64,000 nucleotides of DNA from HGM04593 sp045661205 (GCA_045661205.1 JAZRFE010000041.1:1-64000), one strand, 5' to 3'; counted from the first letter of the stretch, positions 18,014 through 27,199 are shown. The notes: a model not told the origin generated them from the sequence alone. Numbers and translations are program-made.

Positions 18014-19438
18014 ATGAGAAAGCCTGCAAAAAAAGATTGGATAAAGCTCGCGGTGGCATTGTCGCTCTACCTGTTGTTCCTCGTGTGGGTGAAAAGCTGG
18101 TGGGGGTTGTTGGCACTCCCCGTTATTGTAGACAACTATATTACAAAATTCATCCCCTGGGGCTGGTGGAAAAAGTCAAAGAGTGCCGCCCTGCGTCAGG
18201 TGATGAGTTGGGTCGATGCCATTGTGTTTGCATTGGTGGCGGTATATTTCGTAAACCTCTACTTCTTCCAGAACTATGTCATTCCCACATCCTCTCTCGA
18301 AAAATCGTTGCTTGTGGGTGACTATCTTTTTGTGAGCAAGATGAGCTACGGGCCCCGCAAACCTCAGACACCTCTGAGCATGCCCCTCACGCAGCACACA
18401 ATGCCTGTAACGGGCACGAAAAGCTATCTCGACTGCATTCAGTGGCCCTATGAGCGTGTGGCAGGCTTGGGCAAAATAGAACTTGGCGATATTGTTGTAT
18501 TCAACTATCCTGCCGGCGACACAGTAGTGAGCAACCCCGAAATCATCGATTACTATGCCGAGTGCTATCTTATAGGCGAGAGCCGTTACCCCAACAAGCC
18601 TCAGATGGACAGCCTCAGTGCCGAGCGGCAGCGTGCTGTTTACGACCTCTACTACTCGGCAGGAAAAGAGTACATTGAGGCTCACCCCGAACAGTTCGGC
18701 GAAATAATGTGGCGTCCCGTCGACCGTCGCGAGAACTATGTTAAGCGTTGTGTGGGTATGCCCGGCGATATGTTCGAAATCAAAGACAAGCAGATATATC
18801 TCAACGGCACTCCCGTCAAGCAGCCCGAGAATGTACAGTTCAACTATTGGGTGAAGTTCAAGAAACAGTTTCCCGAACGTCTGCGTCGCGAACTTGAAAT
18901 AAGCAAGGAAGACCTTCTTCGCCGTTACTCCGACGGTACTATCCTGTTGCCTCTGACAGCGAAGAGCTACGAGCAACTGAAGAAATATACAGATATTGTG
19001 GAGTTTGTCGAGCCCATGAATCACGACCTCACACAAGGCATCTATCCTCTCAACGGTCACACAGGGTGGACAGCCGACAATTACGGCCCTGTGTGGATTC
19101 CCAAGAAGGGCGAGAGTGTGGCTCTCACATTGGAGAACCTGCCTGTGTATGAGCGTCCCATTGCCGTTTACGAGGGTAATAAACTCGAAGTGAAAGATGG
19201 CAAAATCTTCATTAACGGCAAGGAGAGCAACAGCTACACATTCACCATGGACTACTATTGGATGATGGGAGACAACCGTCACAACAGTGCCGACTCGCGC
19301 TATTGGGGCTTTGTTCCCGAGGATCACATCGTAGGAAAGCCAGTGCTAATATGGTTGTCGCTCGACAAAGACCGCGGCTGGTTCGACGGAAAGATACGCT
19401 GGAACCGCCTCTTCCGCTGGGTGGATAACTATAAATAA
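18014..19438 (+). CDS. lepB: Signal peptidase I
   Basis: 474 residues, family S26, which cleaves signal peptides of secreted proteins at the periplasmic face. Two hydrophobic stretches near 12-40 and 66-86 anchor the N-terminus. The catalytic serine is S94 in VIPTSSLEKSL, the general-base lysine is K244 in NYVKRCVGMPGD, and the box GDNRHNSADSRYWG is near 418. The protein is much longer than E. coli LepB (324 residues): about 150 residues separate Ser from Lys instead of about 55, and a further insertion follows the Lys box. Long LepB forms are usual in Bacteroidota. wbqC starts 6 bases after its stop. Confidence 0.95.
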   Translation: MRKPAKKDWIKLAVALSLYLLFLVWVKSWWGLLALPVIVDNYITKFIPWGWWKKSKSAALRQVMSWVDAIVFALVAVYFVNLYFFQNYVIPTSSLEKSLLVGDYLFVSKMSYGPRKPQTPLSMPLTQHTMPVTGTKSYLDCIQWPYERVAGLGKIELGDIVVFNYPAGDTVVSNPEIIDYYAECYLIGESRYPNKPQMDSLSAERQRAVYDLYYSAGKEYIEAHPEQFGEIMWRPVDRRENYVKRCVGMPGDMFEIKDKQIYLNGTPVKQPENVQFNYWVKFKKQFPERLRRELEISKEDLLRRYSDGTILLPLTAKSYEQLKKYTDIVEFVEPMNHDLTQGIYPLNGHTGWTADNYGPVWIPKKGESVALTLENLPVYERPIAVYEGNKLEVKDGKIFINGKESNSYTFTMDYYWMMGDNRHNSADSRYWGFVPEDHIVGKPVLIWLSLDKDRGWFDGKIRWNRLFRWVDNYK

Positions 19439-19444
19439 CAGTCG

Positions 19445-20053
19445 ATGGATATTATAGCTCACTCCATGTATCTTGCTCCTGTGGAGCAGTATGTACGTCT
19501 GTATGCAGCCAAAAGTATGCTTGTAGACCTCGATGCTCCCTTTGTCAAGCAGACGTTCCGCAACCGCGCGCTCATCGCCGCCGAGAATGGGGCGTTGCCG
19601 CTGACTATCCCCGTTGTGCACAATGGCGGCGTCAAGCAGGCTATGCGCGACGTGAGGATAAGCGAACATGGAAATTGGCGACGTATGCACTGGAATGCCA
19701 TTGTAAGCGCATACAAGAAAAGCCCCTTCTTCGACTATTATGCCGACGATTTTCGCCCGTTCTACGAAAAACGTTACGAATTTCTCGCCGACTTCAACAT
19801 GCAACTGCACCACACAGTGTGCACCCTTTTAGGACTTGAACGCGAGGTTGCGACACTCGACAGTACCAACGCCTCGGCCGATGTACTTGATTGCCGCCCG
19901 TTGGCCGAACCATCGACAGTGGTCGATGCACAGCAGCATTACTATCAGGTCTTTGAGCAACGCAACGGCTTCCTGCCAAACCTCAGCATTGCCGACCTTT
20001 TGTTCAATATGGGCCCCGAAGGGCTCATTACCCTGCGCGACTCTGTGCGCTAA
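19445..20053 (+). CDS. WbqC-like family protein
   Basis: 202 residues. The opening YLAPVEQYVRLYAAK, the block KQTFRNRALIAAENGALPLTIPV and the segment WRRMHWNAIVSAYKKSPFF are the conserved WbqC family features. Family members occur in O-antigen and other glycan loci and are proposed to modify sugars, but the reaction is not established. No signal peptide. In Bacteroidota it is commonly found next to lepB, as here, and the spacing (6 bases) shows one operon. Confidence 0.88.
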   Translation: MDIIAHSMYLAPVEQYVRLYAAKSMLVDLDAPFVKQTFRNRALIAAENGALPLTIPVVHNGGVKQAMRDVRISEHGNWRRMHWNAIVSAYKKSPFFDYYADDFRPFYEKRYEFLADFNMQLHHTVCTLLGLEREVATLDSTNASADVLDCRPLAEPSTVVDAQQHYYQVFEQRNGFLPNLSIADLLFNMGPEGLITLRDSVR

Positions 20054-20071
20054 CAACAAAAACTATATACT

Positions 20072-21931
20072 ATGAAAAACAGAATATTAATTCTGCTTGC
20101 TCTGTTGCTTTTTGCAGTAAACGGTCGCAGCGAGGATAAGATACGTTACATAGACGAGGTTGTTGTTACAGGCAGTAATAATGCTGTCGGCCGTTCGCTC
20201 CTGCCCTACACCGTTACAACAGTGGGTGCTTCGCAGATAGAGTCCACAGGCAAAGGTCAGTTGCTCTCGTCTCTCTCGGGTATGGTGCCGGGGCTTTTTG
20301 TCACCGAGCGCAACATCTTCGGCTTCGGTGTGAGCAATGGCGGTGCCGGTGGAATAAAAATACGTGGCGTGGGAGGTGTTCCCACCAATGCTGTGCTGAT
20401 GATGATTGACGGACAGCCGCAGTTTGCAGGCATTTACTCCCACCATGTAGCCGATATTTACGAGACTGAATATGTCGATAGGGTAGAGGTGCTTCGCGGC
20501 CCCGGCTCGGTGCTTTATGGCTCCAATGCTATGGGTGGTGTAGTAAACGTTATTACAAAAAGCTCCGACACTCCAGGCTGTCACACTACGCTGCGCACAG
20601 GCTACGGCTCTTATAACACATGGCGTTCGTCGGTGACAAACATGATACGTTACGGTAAATTCTCTTCGCTTGTGTCGCTTGCCTACGACCGTACCGATGG
20701 CACCGAGCACAATTTCGACTTCGACCAAAAGAGCCTTTACGTCAAGGTGGGCTACGACTTCAGCGACCATTGGCAGGCGCGTGCCGACTACTCTCTTATG
20801 AACAGCATAGGCAACGACCCTATATATCCCCGACTCTCCGACCCGCTATCGACAGCAGTCTATCATCAGAATCTCATTCGTGGCGAGGCATCTGTGTCGC
20901 TCGCCAACAGCTACGTTCCCACAAATGGTAATGTGCGCCTCTATTACAGCTACGGCAACCATTATATCGACGACCCGCGACATTTTCACAGCCTTGACGA
21001 CCGTTTCGGCATTCTTGCCTATCAGAATTTCTCATTGTGGAATGGCGCCAATGCCACCGCAGGCTTCGACTTTGATACTTACACAGGCCGCATACCTGTG
21101 TCGGGTGGCAACCAACATGCCCCCGGTTCGCTCTCTACAATCGGCCATAAAAGCATTACCGAATATTCGCCATATATAACTCTGTCGCAGAATATCGGGG
21201 GCATTCTTTCGCTGAACGGAGGAGTGCGCATGGCCAACAGCGACAAGTTCGGCACACAGTGGATTCCCCAGTGTGGATTTTCGTTGCATCCCGTTGAGCA
21301 GTTGGCATTTAAAGCGTCGGTGGCAAAGGGTTATCGCAACCCCTCATTCCGCGAACTATACCTCTACCGCACAGCGAACCCCTCGCTCTCACCCGAGCAA
21401 ATGACTAATTACGAGGCTTCGCTCAGTGCAAATTTCTCTCCGCGCCTTACCGCATCGCTCACAGCCTATTACAGCACAGGCGACAACCTCATACAAACAG
21501 TGGCAATGAAAAACGAGAATACAGGCAGTTTCGCAAACAAAGGAGTGGAAGCGTCGGCAACCATGCAGCTGTTCAGTAATCTTGCCCTCAATGCTTCGTA
21601 CAGCTATCTGCACACCTCACTTGACAATCTTGTCGCGGCTCCGGCCCATCAGTTCTATGCTTCGGTGGCATGGCAGCCTGTTTCGCGCCTCAGCGTCGAT
21701 GCCACGTTTAGGGGTGTCAGCGGCCTTTATGTGTCGCCCACAGCCACCGACGAAAGTTACATTTTGCTCGGCGTAAAAGTGTCATACACACTCCTCGAAA
21801 ACGCAAAAGGAATAAATTCCTTGCAACTGTTCACAATCTTCGACAATATCACCGACTGTGACTACACAATAAACGAGGGGTACAAGATGCCGGGCTTTAA
21901 TGCTTTCGGTGGTGTGAAGTTGCAATTCTAA
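20072..21931 (+). CDS. TonB-dependent outer-membrane receptor (short form, no SusD partner)
   Basis: 619 residues. A signal peptide (about 1-21) is followed at once by a TonB-box-like stretch IDEVVVTGSN and the plug domain: SLLPYTVTTVGASQIE, GIKIRGVGGVPTNAVLMMID, YVDRVEVLRGPGSVLYGSNA. The remaining ~450 residues are beta-barrel strands ending in a terminal Phe (FNAFGGVKLQF), the outer-membrane insertion signal. It lacks the CarboxypepD_reg domain of SusC proteins and has no SusD neighbour; its size matches BtuB/siderophore-type receptors, so a metal complex, cobamide or similar ligand is more likely than glycan. It is 18 bases downstream of wbqC. Confidence 0.93.
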   Translation: MKNRILILLALLLFAVNGRSEDKIRYIDEVVVTGSNNAVGRSLLPYTVTTVGASQIESTGKGQLLSSLSGMVPGLFVTERNIFGFGVSNGGAGGIKIRGVGGVPTNAVLMMIDGQPQFAGIYSHHVADIYETEYVDRVEVLRGPGSVLYGSNAMGGVVNVITKSSDTPGCHTTLRTGYGSYNTWRSSVTNMIRYGKFSSLVSLAYDRTDGTEHNFDFDQKSLYVKVGYDFSDHWQARADYSLMNSIGNDPIYPRLSDPLSTAVYHQNLIRGEASVSLANSYVPTNGNVRLYYSYGNHYIDDPRHFHSLDDRFGILAYQNFSLWNGANATAGFDFDTYTGRIPVSGGNQHAPGSLSTIGHKSITEYSPYITLSQNIGGILSLNGGVRMANSDKFGTQWIPQCGFSLHPVEQLAFKASVAKGYRNPSFRELYLYRTANPSLSPEQMTNYEASLSANFSPRLTASLTAYYSTGDNLIQTVAMKNENTGSFANKGVEASATMQLFSNLALNASYSYLHTSLDNLVAAPAHQFYASVAWQPVSRLSVDATFRGVSGLYVSPTATDESYILLGVKVSYTLLENAKGINSLQLFTIFDNITDCDYTINEGYKMPGFNAFGGVKLQF

Positions 21932-21963
21932 ACTTTGCGGTGTACATTTATATCACAAATTAA

Positions 21964-21993
21964 TTTGATATTACGATTTAATCTGTAACTTTG
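21964..21993 (+). promoter_or_regulatory. Promoter of the SGNH hydrolase gene
   Basis: TTTG at 21964-21967 and TAACTTTG at 21986-21993 are separated by 18 bases, close to the Bacteroides consensus TTTG-N19-21-TAnnTTTG. The predicted start of transcription near 22000 leaves a leader of about 45 bases. Confidence 0.7.
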
Positions 21994-22047
21994 GGGCAGA
22001 TAAAGAATTTTGTCAATAAATACATAATATTAATAAATTAAAAGATT

Positions 22048-22749
22048 ATGAGAAAAAGTATTTGGGTACACTTGTTGTCACTCGTTATTTGTTTGTCTCT
22101 CTCGGTAGAGGCAAGTGCTCAGAAGCATGAGTTTGCAAACTACAAACGCTATGCAAAGGCTAATTCGGAATTGCCTAAAGTAACAAAGAAAGACAAACGT
22201 GTTGTCTTCATGGGTAACTCTATCACAGAGGGCTGGCCCATGCACCGTGCCGAGTTCTTCAAAGAGAACCCCAACTATGTTGGTCGCGGTATCGGTGGTC
22301 AGACATCTTACCAGTTCCTTCTCCGTTTCCGCGAGGATGTTATCAAACTCAACCCCAAGGTTGTTATCATCAACGCTGGTACAAATGACGTAGCCGAGAA
22401 TACAGGCCCCTACAACGAGGAGTTTACATTCAACAACATCATCTCTATGGTGGAAATAGCACAGGCTAACAAAATCAAGGTTATCCTTACCTCTGTTCTC
22501 CCCGCTGCTCGTTTCGGTTGGCATCCTCACGTAACCGATGCTCCCGACAAGATTATGTCTCTTAACAAACGTCTCGAGGCTTATGCTAAGGCTAAAAAGA
22601 TTCCTTACGTAGACTACTACACTCCTCTTGTTGATGCAGATGGTCGCACACTTTCCAAGAAATATTCTAACGACGGTGTTCACCCCCTCCCCGAAGGTTA
22701 CAAGGTGATGGAGGCTCTCATTCAGCCTGTCATCAAGAAACTTCTCTAA
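22048..22749 (+). CDS. Secreted SGNH/GDSL-family hydrolase (acetyl-esterase type)
   Basis: 233 residues with a signal peptide ending near ASAQ (residue 25). All four SGNH blocks are present: VVFMGNSITEG (catalytic Ser), GIGGQTSYQF (Gly), INAGTNDVAENTG (Asn) and NDGVHPLPEGY (Asp-x-x-His). Such secreted enzymes in Bacteroidota remove acetyl groups from carbohydrates or cleave lipid-like esters; the substrate is not evident. It stands alone behind a good promoter and is closed by a bidirectional terminator. Codon choice is strongly skewed to C-ending codons, as in the glycan locus at 44056, which may point to high expression. Confidence 0.9.
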   Translation: MRKSIWVHLLSLVICLSLSVEASAQKHEFANYKRYAKANSELPKVTKKDKRVVFMGNSITEGWPMHRAEFFKENPNYVGRGIGGQTSYQFLLRFREDVIKLNPKVVIINAGTNDVAENTGPYNEEFTFNNIISMVEIAQANKIKVILTSVLPAARFGWHPHVTDAPDKIMSLNKRLEAYAKAKKIPYVDYYTPLVDADGRTLSKKYSNDGVHPLPEGYKVMEALIQPVIKKLL

Positions 22750-22770
22750 TATACAGACTTATTTGCATAA

Positions 22771-22805
22771 AAAACTCTCGGATATCAGCATCCGAGAGTT
22801 TTTTT
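22771..22805. terminator. Bidirectional intrinsic terminator
   Basis: 13-base arms (22771-22783, 22790-22802), 6-base loop, A run on one side and T run on the other, between convergent genes. Confidence 0.88.
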
Positions 22806-24087
22806 ATCTCTTTATTTCCGCAGGAAACTCAATGGTGAATATGTGCATCCCCTCTTTGAAACTGTACCCCACCTCTATATTATAGTAGCGGCAGATGGAA
22901 CTTACCAGCGCAAGTCCCAGCCCGGTGCTCTCAGGGTTGCCTTCATGGTAGAATCGCTCGAATATCTGCGAGGCGTCGAGTGGCTCTTTTCCGCTGTTGG
23001 CAACGGTGAGCACTCTTCCCCGGGCGCGAACCACCACCTTGCCATCCTGCATGTTGTGCACGAAACTGTTTTTCAACAGGTTGTTGGTGAGGGTTGTCGC
23101 CAGCGATTCGTTCATGTGCACCATAAATTCTTCGGGCAACTGTATCTCGCATGCAATGTTACGCTCGCAGTAAATATCGCCGTACATCTCTGCATTCTCG
23201 CGAATGATGTCTGCAAGGTCGGTGTCTGTCGATTCGGGGAACTGTCCGTTCTCTATCTTTGACAATAGGAGCAGTGTCCTGTTAAGACGTACCAAACGCG
23301 AGAGTGAACGCTGTATTTTCATCAGCTCTTCGAGCTGTTGTTCGTCGAGTGTGGTGTTGTTCGTGAGCCACTCTATGCGTGTGCCGATGATGGCGAGTGG
23401 TGTCTGAAGTTCGTGCGAGGCATTGCCTATAAACTGTTTCTGCTGCTCGAAATAGTATTCGGCGCGTTCCGTAGCCTGTTGTGTCGCCATGCTCAGCTTT
23501 TTCCACTCCACCACAGTCGATGAGTCGGGAATGGGGTTGCTCTTGGCTCCGGGACGATATTTGTCGAGCCATTCGAGCAGGCGATACAGTGGACGCATGT
23601 TGTAATAATACACCAACGAAACAACGGCAAAGATTGTGAGCATGAGCACTATGTATAACCCAACAATATGCAACGCCACAGTCTCCAAAAGGTCTTTTCG
23701 TTCAAAGGTAGGCGTCGCCACCTTCACCTCGTAGTATTGCCCCTCGGCGTCGCAAAAGAGTGTCTTCATTACACGTGAAGGTTCTGTCTCCTCCTTTTCG
23801 GGGATATATACAGTCTCGTCGTAATATGCTATCGAGGGGTTGTTTGCAAGGTACTCTTCGTCTACCGGAGTCACCGAATAGCTGTTGTTCGAGCCGTTGT
23901 TGGGGGCGGGCAGGGGCTTTCCTGCAAGCACGCGGCGCATTATAAGCTCGGCATAATCGCCAAGAACATCGTCGGTCTCGTCGTTTATCTCGTTTACCAT
24001 GCTGTAATAAAAGAGCGTGGCCCACAGTGCCATCACCGGCAACAGTCCGAGCGACAGGGTTAATATTACTCGATGAAAAAGTTTCAT
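22804..24087 (-). CDS. Two-component sensor histidine kinase
   Basis: 427 residues, inner membrane. TM1 at about 7-29 and TM2 at about 130-155 enclose a periplasmic sensor of about 100 residues. The DHp domain carries the phosphorylated His at H225 in GNASHELQTPLAII; the ATP-binding domain follows with the N box TNNLLKNSFVH and the G2 box STGLGLALVSSI. Directly downstream of, and probably co-transcribed with, its response regulator (6-base gap). The signal is unknown; the periplasmic region is acidic and shows no known domain by eye. RNase R precedes the pair, an arrangement that links it to the same transcript. Confidence 0.94.
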   Translation of the reverse strand: MKLFHRVILTLSLGLLPVMALWATLFYYSMVNEINDETDDVLGDYAELIMRRVLAGKPLPAPNNGSNNSYSVTPVDEEYLANNPSIAYYDETVYIPEKEETEPSRVMKTLFCDAEGQYYEVKVATPTFERKDLLETVALHIVGLYIVLMLTIFAVVSLVYYYNMRPLYRLLEWLDKYRPGAKSNPIPDSSTVVEWKKLSMATQQATERAEYYFEQQKQFIGNASHELQTPLAIIGTRIEWLTNNTTLDEQQLEELMKIQRSLSRLVRLNRTLLLLSKIENGQFPESTDTDLADIIRENAEMYGDIYCERNIACEIQLPEEFMVHMNESLATTLTNNLLKNSFVHNMQDGKVVVRARGRVLTVANSGKEPLDASQIFERFYHEGNPESTGLGLALVSSICRYYNIEVGYSFKEGMHIFTIEFPAEIKR

Positions 24088-24093
24088 AATCAG

Positions 24094-24777
24094 CTATTGT
24101 GCAGTTTCAGTCAGTTTGTATCCGAACCCATAGACGGCTTTTATCGTCAGCGAGGCACCCGATGCGTCGAGACGCTTGCGCAGGTTTTTTACCTGGGCAT
24201 ATACAAAGTCGAAATTGTCGGCAGCGTCTATATGGTCGCCCCACACAGCCTCGGCGAGCATCGCCTTGTCTACAATGTGGTTGGGGCGTTGCATGAAGTA
24301 GAGCAGAATGTCAAACTCCTTTTTCAGCAGTGTAAGCTCTTTGCCCTCTACCTCCACGCGACGGCTGTGCAGGTCCAGAGTGATGTTTCCCGCCGTCAGC
24401 TTGTTGCCGTTGCTGTTTGCGCTACGTCGAAGCACACTCTTTATGCGTGCCGACAGTTCGGCCATGTAAAAAGGCTTTGCAAGGTAGTCATCTGCTCCCA
24501 GGTCGAGCCCCAATACCTTGTCGTCTAACGAGTCGCGCGCAGAGATTATAATCACATGGTCGCTCTTCTTAAGCGATTTTATGTGCTCCAACAGACGCAG
24601 ACCATTACCGTCGGGCAGCATTATGTCCAGCAGTATGCAGTCGTAGCTGTATCCCGCAATCTTCTCGTCAGCCTCGGCGAAGTTGCATGCTGTCTCCACC
24701 ACATACCCCTCGCTGTGCAGTCCGCGACTGATAATCTCGCGCAGAGAGCTGTCGTCTTCTATAACCAGTATCTTCAT
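24094..24777 (-). CDS. OmpR/PhoB-type response regulator
   Basis: 227 residues. The receiver domain has the acidic pair D8-D9, phospho-acceptor D51 in CILLDIMLPDGNG, and the Lys of DDYLAKPFYMAEL near 101. The C-terminal winged-helix (Trans_reg_C) has LTLLKKEFDILLYFMQRPNHIV and VYGFGYKL. It should bind direct repeats upstream of its targets after phosphorylation by the neighbouring kinase. It begins 4 bases after the RNase R stop, and the kinase begins 6 bases after its own stop. Confidence 0.95.
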   Translation of the reverse strand: MKILVIEDDSSLREIISRGLHSEGYVVETACNFAEADEKIAGYSYDCILLDIMLPDGNGLRLLEHIKSLKKSDHVIIISARDSLDDKVLGLDLGADDYLAKPFYMAELSARIKSVLRRSANSNGNKLTAGNITLDLHSRRVEVEGKELTLLKKEFDILLYFMQRPNHIVDKAMLAEAVWGDHIDAADNFDFVYAQVKNLRKRLDASGASLTIKAVYGFGYKLTETAQ

Positions 24778-24781
24778 AGTT

Positions 24782-26923
24782 CTATTCTACAATTTCAAAG
24801 TCAAGTTGTTTGCGTTCGAGGTTGGCGCGCACAATGCGTATGCGCAACGGGTCGCCAATGGTGTATTTCTTGTGACGGCGACGCCCTACAAGGCAATAGT
24901 TAGCATCGTCGTACTCGTAATAATCATCCTGCAAGGTGCGCAGAGGTATCATACCCTCGCACTTGTTCTCAACAATCTCGGCATATATTCCCCACTCGGT
25001 AACACCGCTGATGACAGCGTCGAACTCTTCGTTCACATGCTCGGTCATGAACTCCACCTGCTTGTATTTGATGCTGGCGCGTTCGGCATTTGAAGCTACC
25101 TGCTCCTGTGCCGAGCAGTGCTCACACAGGCTCTCATATTTCCCTGCATTTGCCGAGCGACCTCCCTGGTTCAGATAACGGTCGAGCAGACGATGCACCA
25201 TCAGGTCGGGGTAGCGGCGTATGGGCGAGGTAAAGTGGGTGTAGTAGCGGAAGGCAAGGCCGAAGTGTCCGATATTTTGTGTGGAGTATCTGGCTTTCTG
25301 CATTGTGCGCAGTGAGATAGTCTCAATAACATTCTGCTCCTTCTGTCCTTTAATGTCATTCAACAGGCTGTTGAGCGACGATGCGGTGTTGCCACGACCG
25401 GTACCCTTCATCTTGTAGCCGAGTTTCGAGACGAAACGCGACAGTGTCTCCAACTTCTCAAGGTCGGGCTGGTCGTGTATACGGTATACGAAAGTCTTTG
25501 GTGTATTGTGCGTTGTCTTCTTTCCGATAGTCTCGGCAACGGTGCGGTTGGCGAGAAGCATAAACTCCTCGATAAGCTGGTGCGACTCGTTGCTCTCGGT
25601 GAAATAGACCGACAGGGGCTTGCCCTTCTCGTCGAGGCGGAAACGCACCTCGGCCTGTTGGAAATCTATTGCTCCTGCTGCGAAACGCTGCTCGCGCATG
25701 GTCTGTGCAAGGCGGTTTAGCACCGTTAGTTCATCGATATATTCTCCCTTGCCCGATGTGAGTATCTCCTGCACCTCCTCGTAGGTGAAACGTCTATCGC
25801 TGCGTATGATGGTGCGCACGATGCGCGATTTTTTCACTTCGGCCTTGTCGTTGATAGTGAAAATTACCGAGTAGGCGAGTTTCTCTTCATTGGGGCGCAG
25901 TGAGCACAAGAAGTTGCATAGCCTCTCGGGCAGCATGGGAATGGTGCGGTCTACAAGATATATCGAAGTGGCGCGTTTGAATGCCTCTTTGTCGATGACT
26001 CCCCCTTCGGTAACGTAATGCGACACATCGGCAATGTGCACTCCCACTTCCCACAGTCCATTGTCCAGCGAACGTAGCGACAAGGCGTCGTCAAAGTCTT
26101 TGGCATCTTCGGGGTCTATGGTAAAGGTGGTAACGTCGCGGAAATCTTCGCGACGTGCAATCTCCTCTTTGGTAATATCAGTAAGCAACTTGTTCGCTGC
26201 GGTCTCCACAATCTTCGGGTAAACATACGGCAAGTCATACTCGGCAAGAATGGCGTTCATCTCAGTGTCGTTGTCACCGGCTGCGCCCAACACGTCAATC
26301 ACTCGGCCTATGGGGTTGCGGCTCTCGGCCGGCCATTCAATGAGCTTCACCACAGCCTTGTCGCCCGACTTTCCACCCTTAAGCTGGTCGCGCGGAATGA
26401 AAATGTCTGCCGGCATTGCGCGGTTCTCGGTAACAAGAAAAGCATAATGTTTCTGCACGCGCAATATTCCCACGAATGTGTCGTGGGCGCGCTTGATAAT
26501 CTCTATAATCTCACCCTCACGACCACGGCCTCGGCGGTGGGCATAAAGCGTCACGCGCACATAGTCGTCGCTCAGAGCATGTGCCGACTTTCTCTCGGGA
26601 ATGACAATAGGTTCGCCTTCATCGTCGGGGTAGACGAGATTGTAGCCGTCGTTGCTGCGCTTGAATGTTCCGCAGACAATAGAACTCTTGTTTGCAAGGC
26701 GATATCTGTGCAGCGAAGGCTCGGCAAGATAACCGTCGAACACAAGGTCGTCGAGCAGGTGTATACACATTCCCTTAAGGGGAGTTGATTTTATCCCCAA
26801 TTCATCGAAGATTTTTCGTGCATCGTATTGCTCGTCGGGGTGACGGTTGAAAAAATCTATCAATAGCTCAATTAGCTGTTTTTTTGTAATGCGATTGCTT
26901 ATTTTTCCTCCCTTTTTTGCCAT
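24782..26923 (-). CDS. rnr: Ribonuclease R (RNase II/VacB family 3'-5' exoribonuclease)
   Basis: 713 residues from the ATG at 26923 (MAKKGGKISNR). An in-frame ATG at 26989 would add 22 residues rich in Gln, His, Lys and Cys that do not look like the family, so I prefer 26923. Order: winged-helix N-terminus, two cold-shock domains (about 60-230), the RNB catalytic domain with TIDPEDAKDFDDALS holding the metal-binding aspartates, and a C-terminal S1 domain (EFDAVISGVTEWGIYAEIVE). It degrades structured RNA in the cytoplasm. The response-regulator gene starts 4 bases after its stop, so RNA decay and a two-component system share an mRNA. Confidence 0.95.
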   Translation of the reverse strand: MAKKGGKISNRITKKQLIELLIDFFNRHPDEQYDARKIFDELGIKSTPLKGMCIHLLDDLVFDGYLAEPSLHRYRLANKSSIVCGTFKRSNDGYNLVYPDDEGEPIVIPERKSAHALSDDYVRVTLYAHRRGRGREGEIIEIIKRAHDTFVGILRVQKHYAFLVTENRAMPADIFIPRDQLKGGKSGDKAVVKLIEWPAESRNPIGRVIDVLGAAGDNDTEMNAILAEYDLPYVYPKIVETAANKLLTDITKEEIARREDFRDVTTFTIDPEDAKDFDDALSLRSLDNGLWEVGVHIADVSHYVTEGGVIDKEAFKRATSIYLVDRTIPMLPERLCNFLCSLRPNEEKLAYSVIFTINDKAEVKKSRIVRTIIRSDRRFTYEEVQEILTSGKGEYIDELTVLNRLAQTMREQRFAAGAIDFQQAEVRFRLDEKGKPLSVYFTESNESHQLIEEFMLLANRTVAETIGKKTTHNTPKTFVYRIHDQPDLEKLETLSRFVSKLGYKMKGTGRGNTASSLNSLLNDIKGQKEQNVIETISLRTMQKARYSTQNIGHFGLAFRYYTHFTSPIRRYPDLMVHRLLDRYLNQGGRSANAGKYESLCEHCSAQEQVASNAERASIKYKQVEFMTEHVNEEFDAVISGVTEWGIYAEIVENKCEGMIPLRTLQDDYYEYDDANYCLVGRRRHKKYTIGDPLRIRIVRANLERKQLDFEIVE

Positions 26924-27062
26924 AGTGGTACATTTTTGTTTTTGCCTGCAAGGCTTATGCAGCCTTTGTTGGCAATGTTTATTTTGCAAAGAAAAGAACT
27001 TTTTCGGATTATCGGTAGAATATTTGTTTAAAATAATAAAATAGGATTTATTTTGTTATCTC

Positions 27063-27100
27063 AAGTAAACTTTGCGTTTCGCTCGCTTATTCGTACTTTG
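27063..27100 (+). repeat. Upstream copy of a duplicated promoter segment
   Basis: 38 bases that match 27140-27178 except for one substitution and one missing base. It keeps TTTG at 27071-27074, but the -7 reads TACTTTG (one base short of TAnnTTTG). Confidence 0.75.
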
Positions 27101-27139
27101 GCTACCGCCGAAGATACTCCCGCTCTTCGTGAAACTCCA

Positions 27140-27178
27140 AAGTAAACTTTGTGTTTCGCTCGCTTATTCGTATCTTTG
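27140..27178 (+). repeat. Downstream copy of the duplicated promoter segment
   Basis: 39 bases, 77 bases downstream of the first copy, containing the intact promoter of the dehydrogenase gene. Confidence 0.75.
27148..27178 (+). promoter_or_regulatory. Promoter of the SDR-PAP2 operon
   Basis: TTTG (27148-27151), 19 bases, then TATCTTTG (27171-27178): a full match to the Bacteroides consensus. It places transcription start near 27185 and so decides the downstream ATG at 27200 as the true start. Confidence 0.82.
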
Positions 27179-27199
27179 CAAAAGAAAGGAGAAACACAA

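Noticed and set aside
18176..19327. 383-codon frame opposite lepB
   Set aside because: Composition of an antisense shadow; the plus-strand signal peptidase has full S26 motifs.
27061..27180. Possible insertion-sequence remnant at the duplicated promoter
   Set aside because: No terminal inverted repeats, target duplication or transposase fragment; kept only as a repeat.
27149..27199. Upstream in-frame start for the SDR gene
   Set aside because: It lies inside the TTTG-N19-TATCTTTG promoter, so it would not be transcribed in full.
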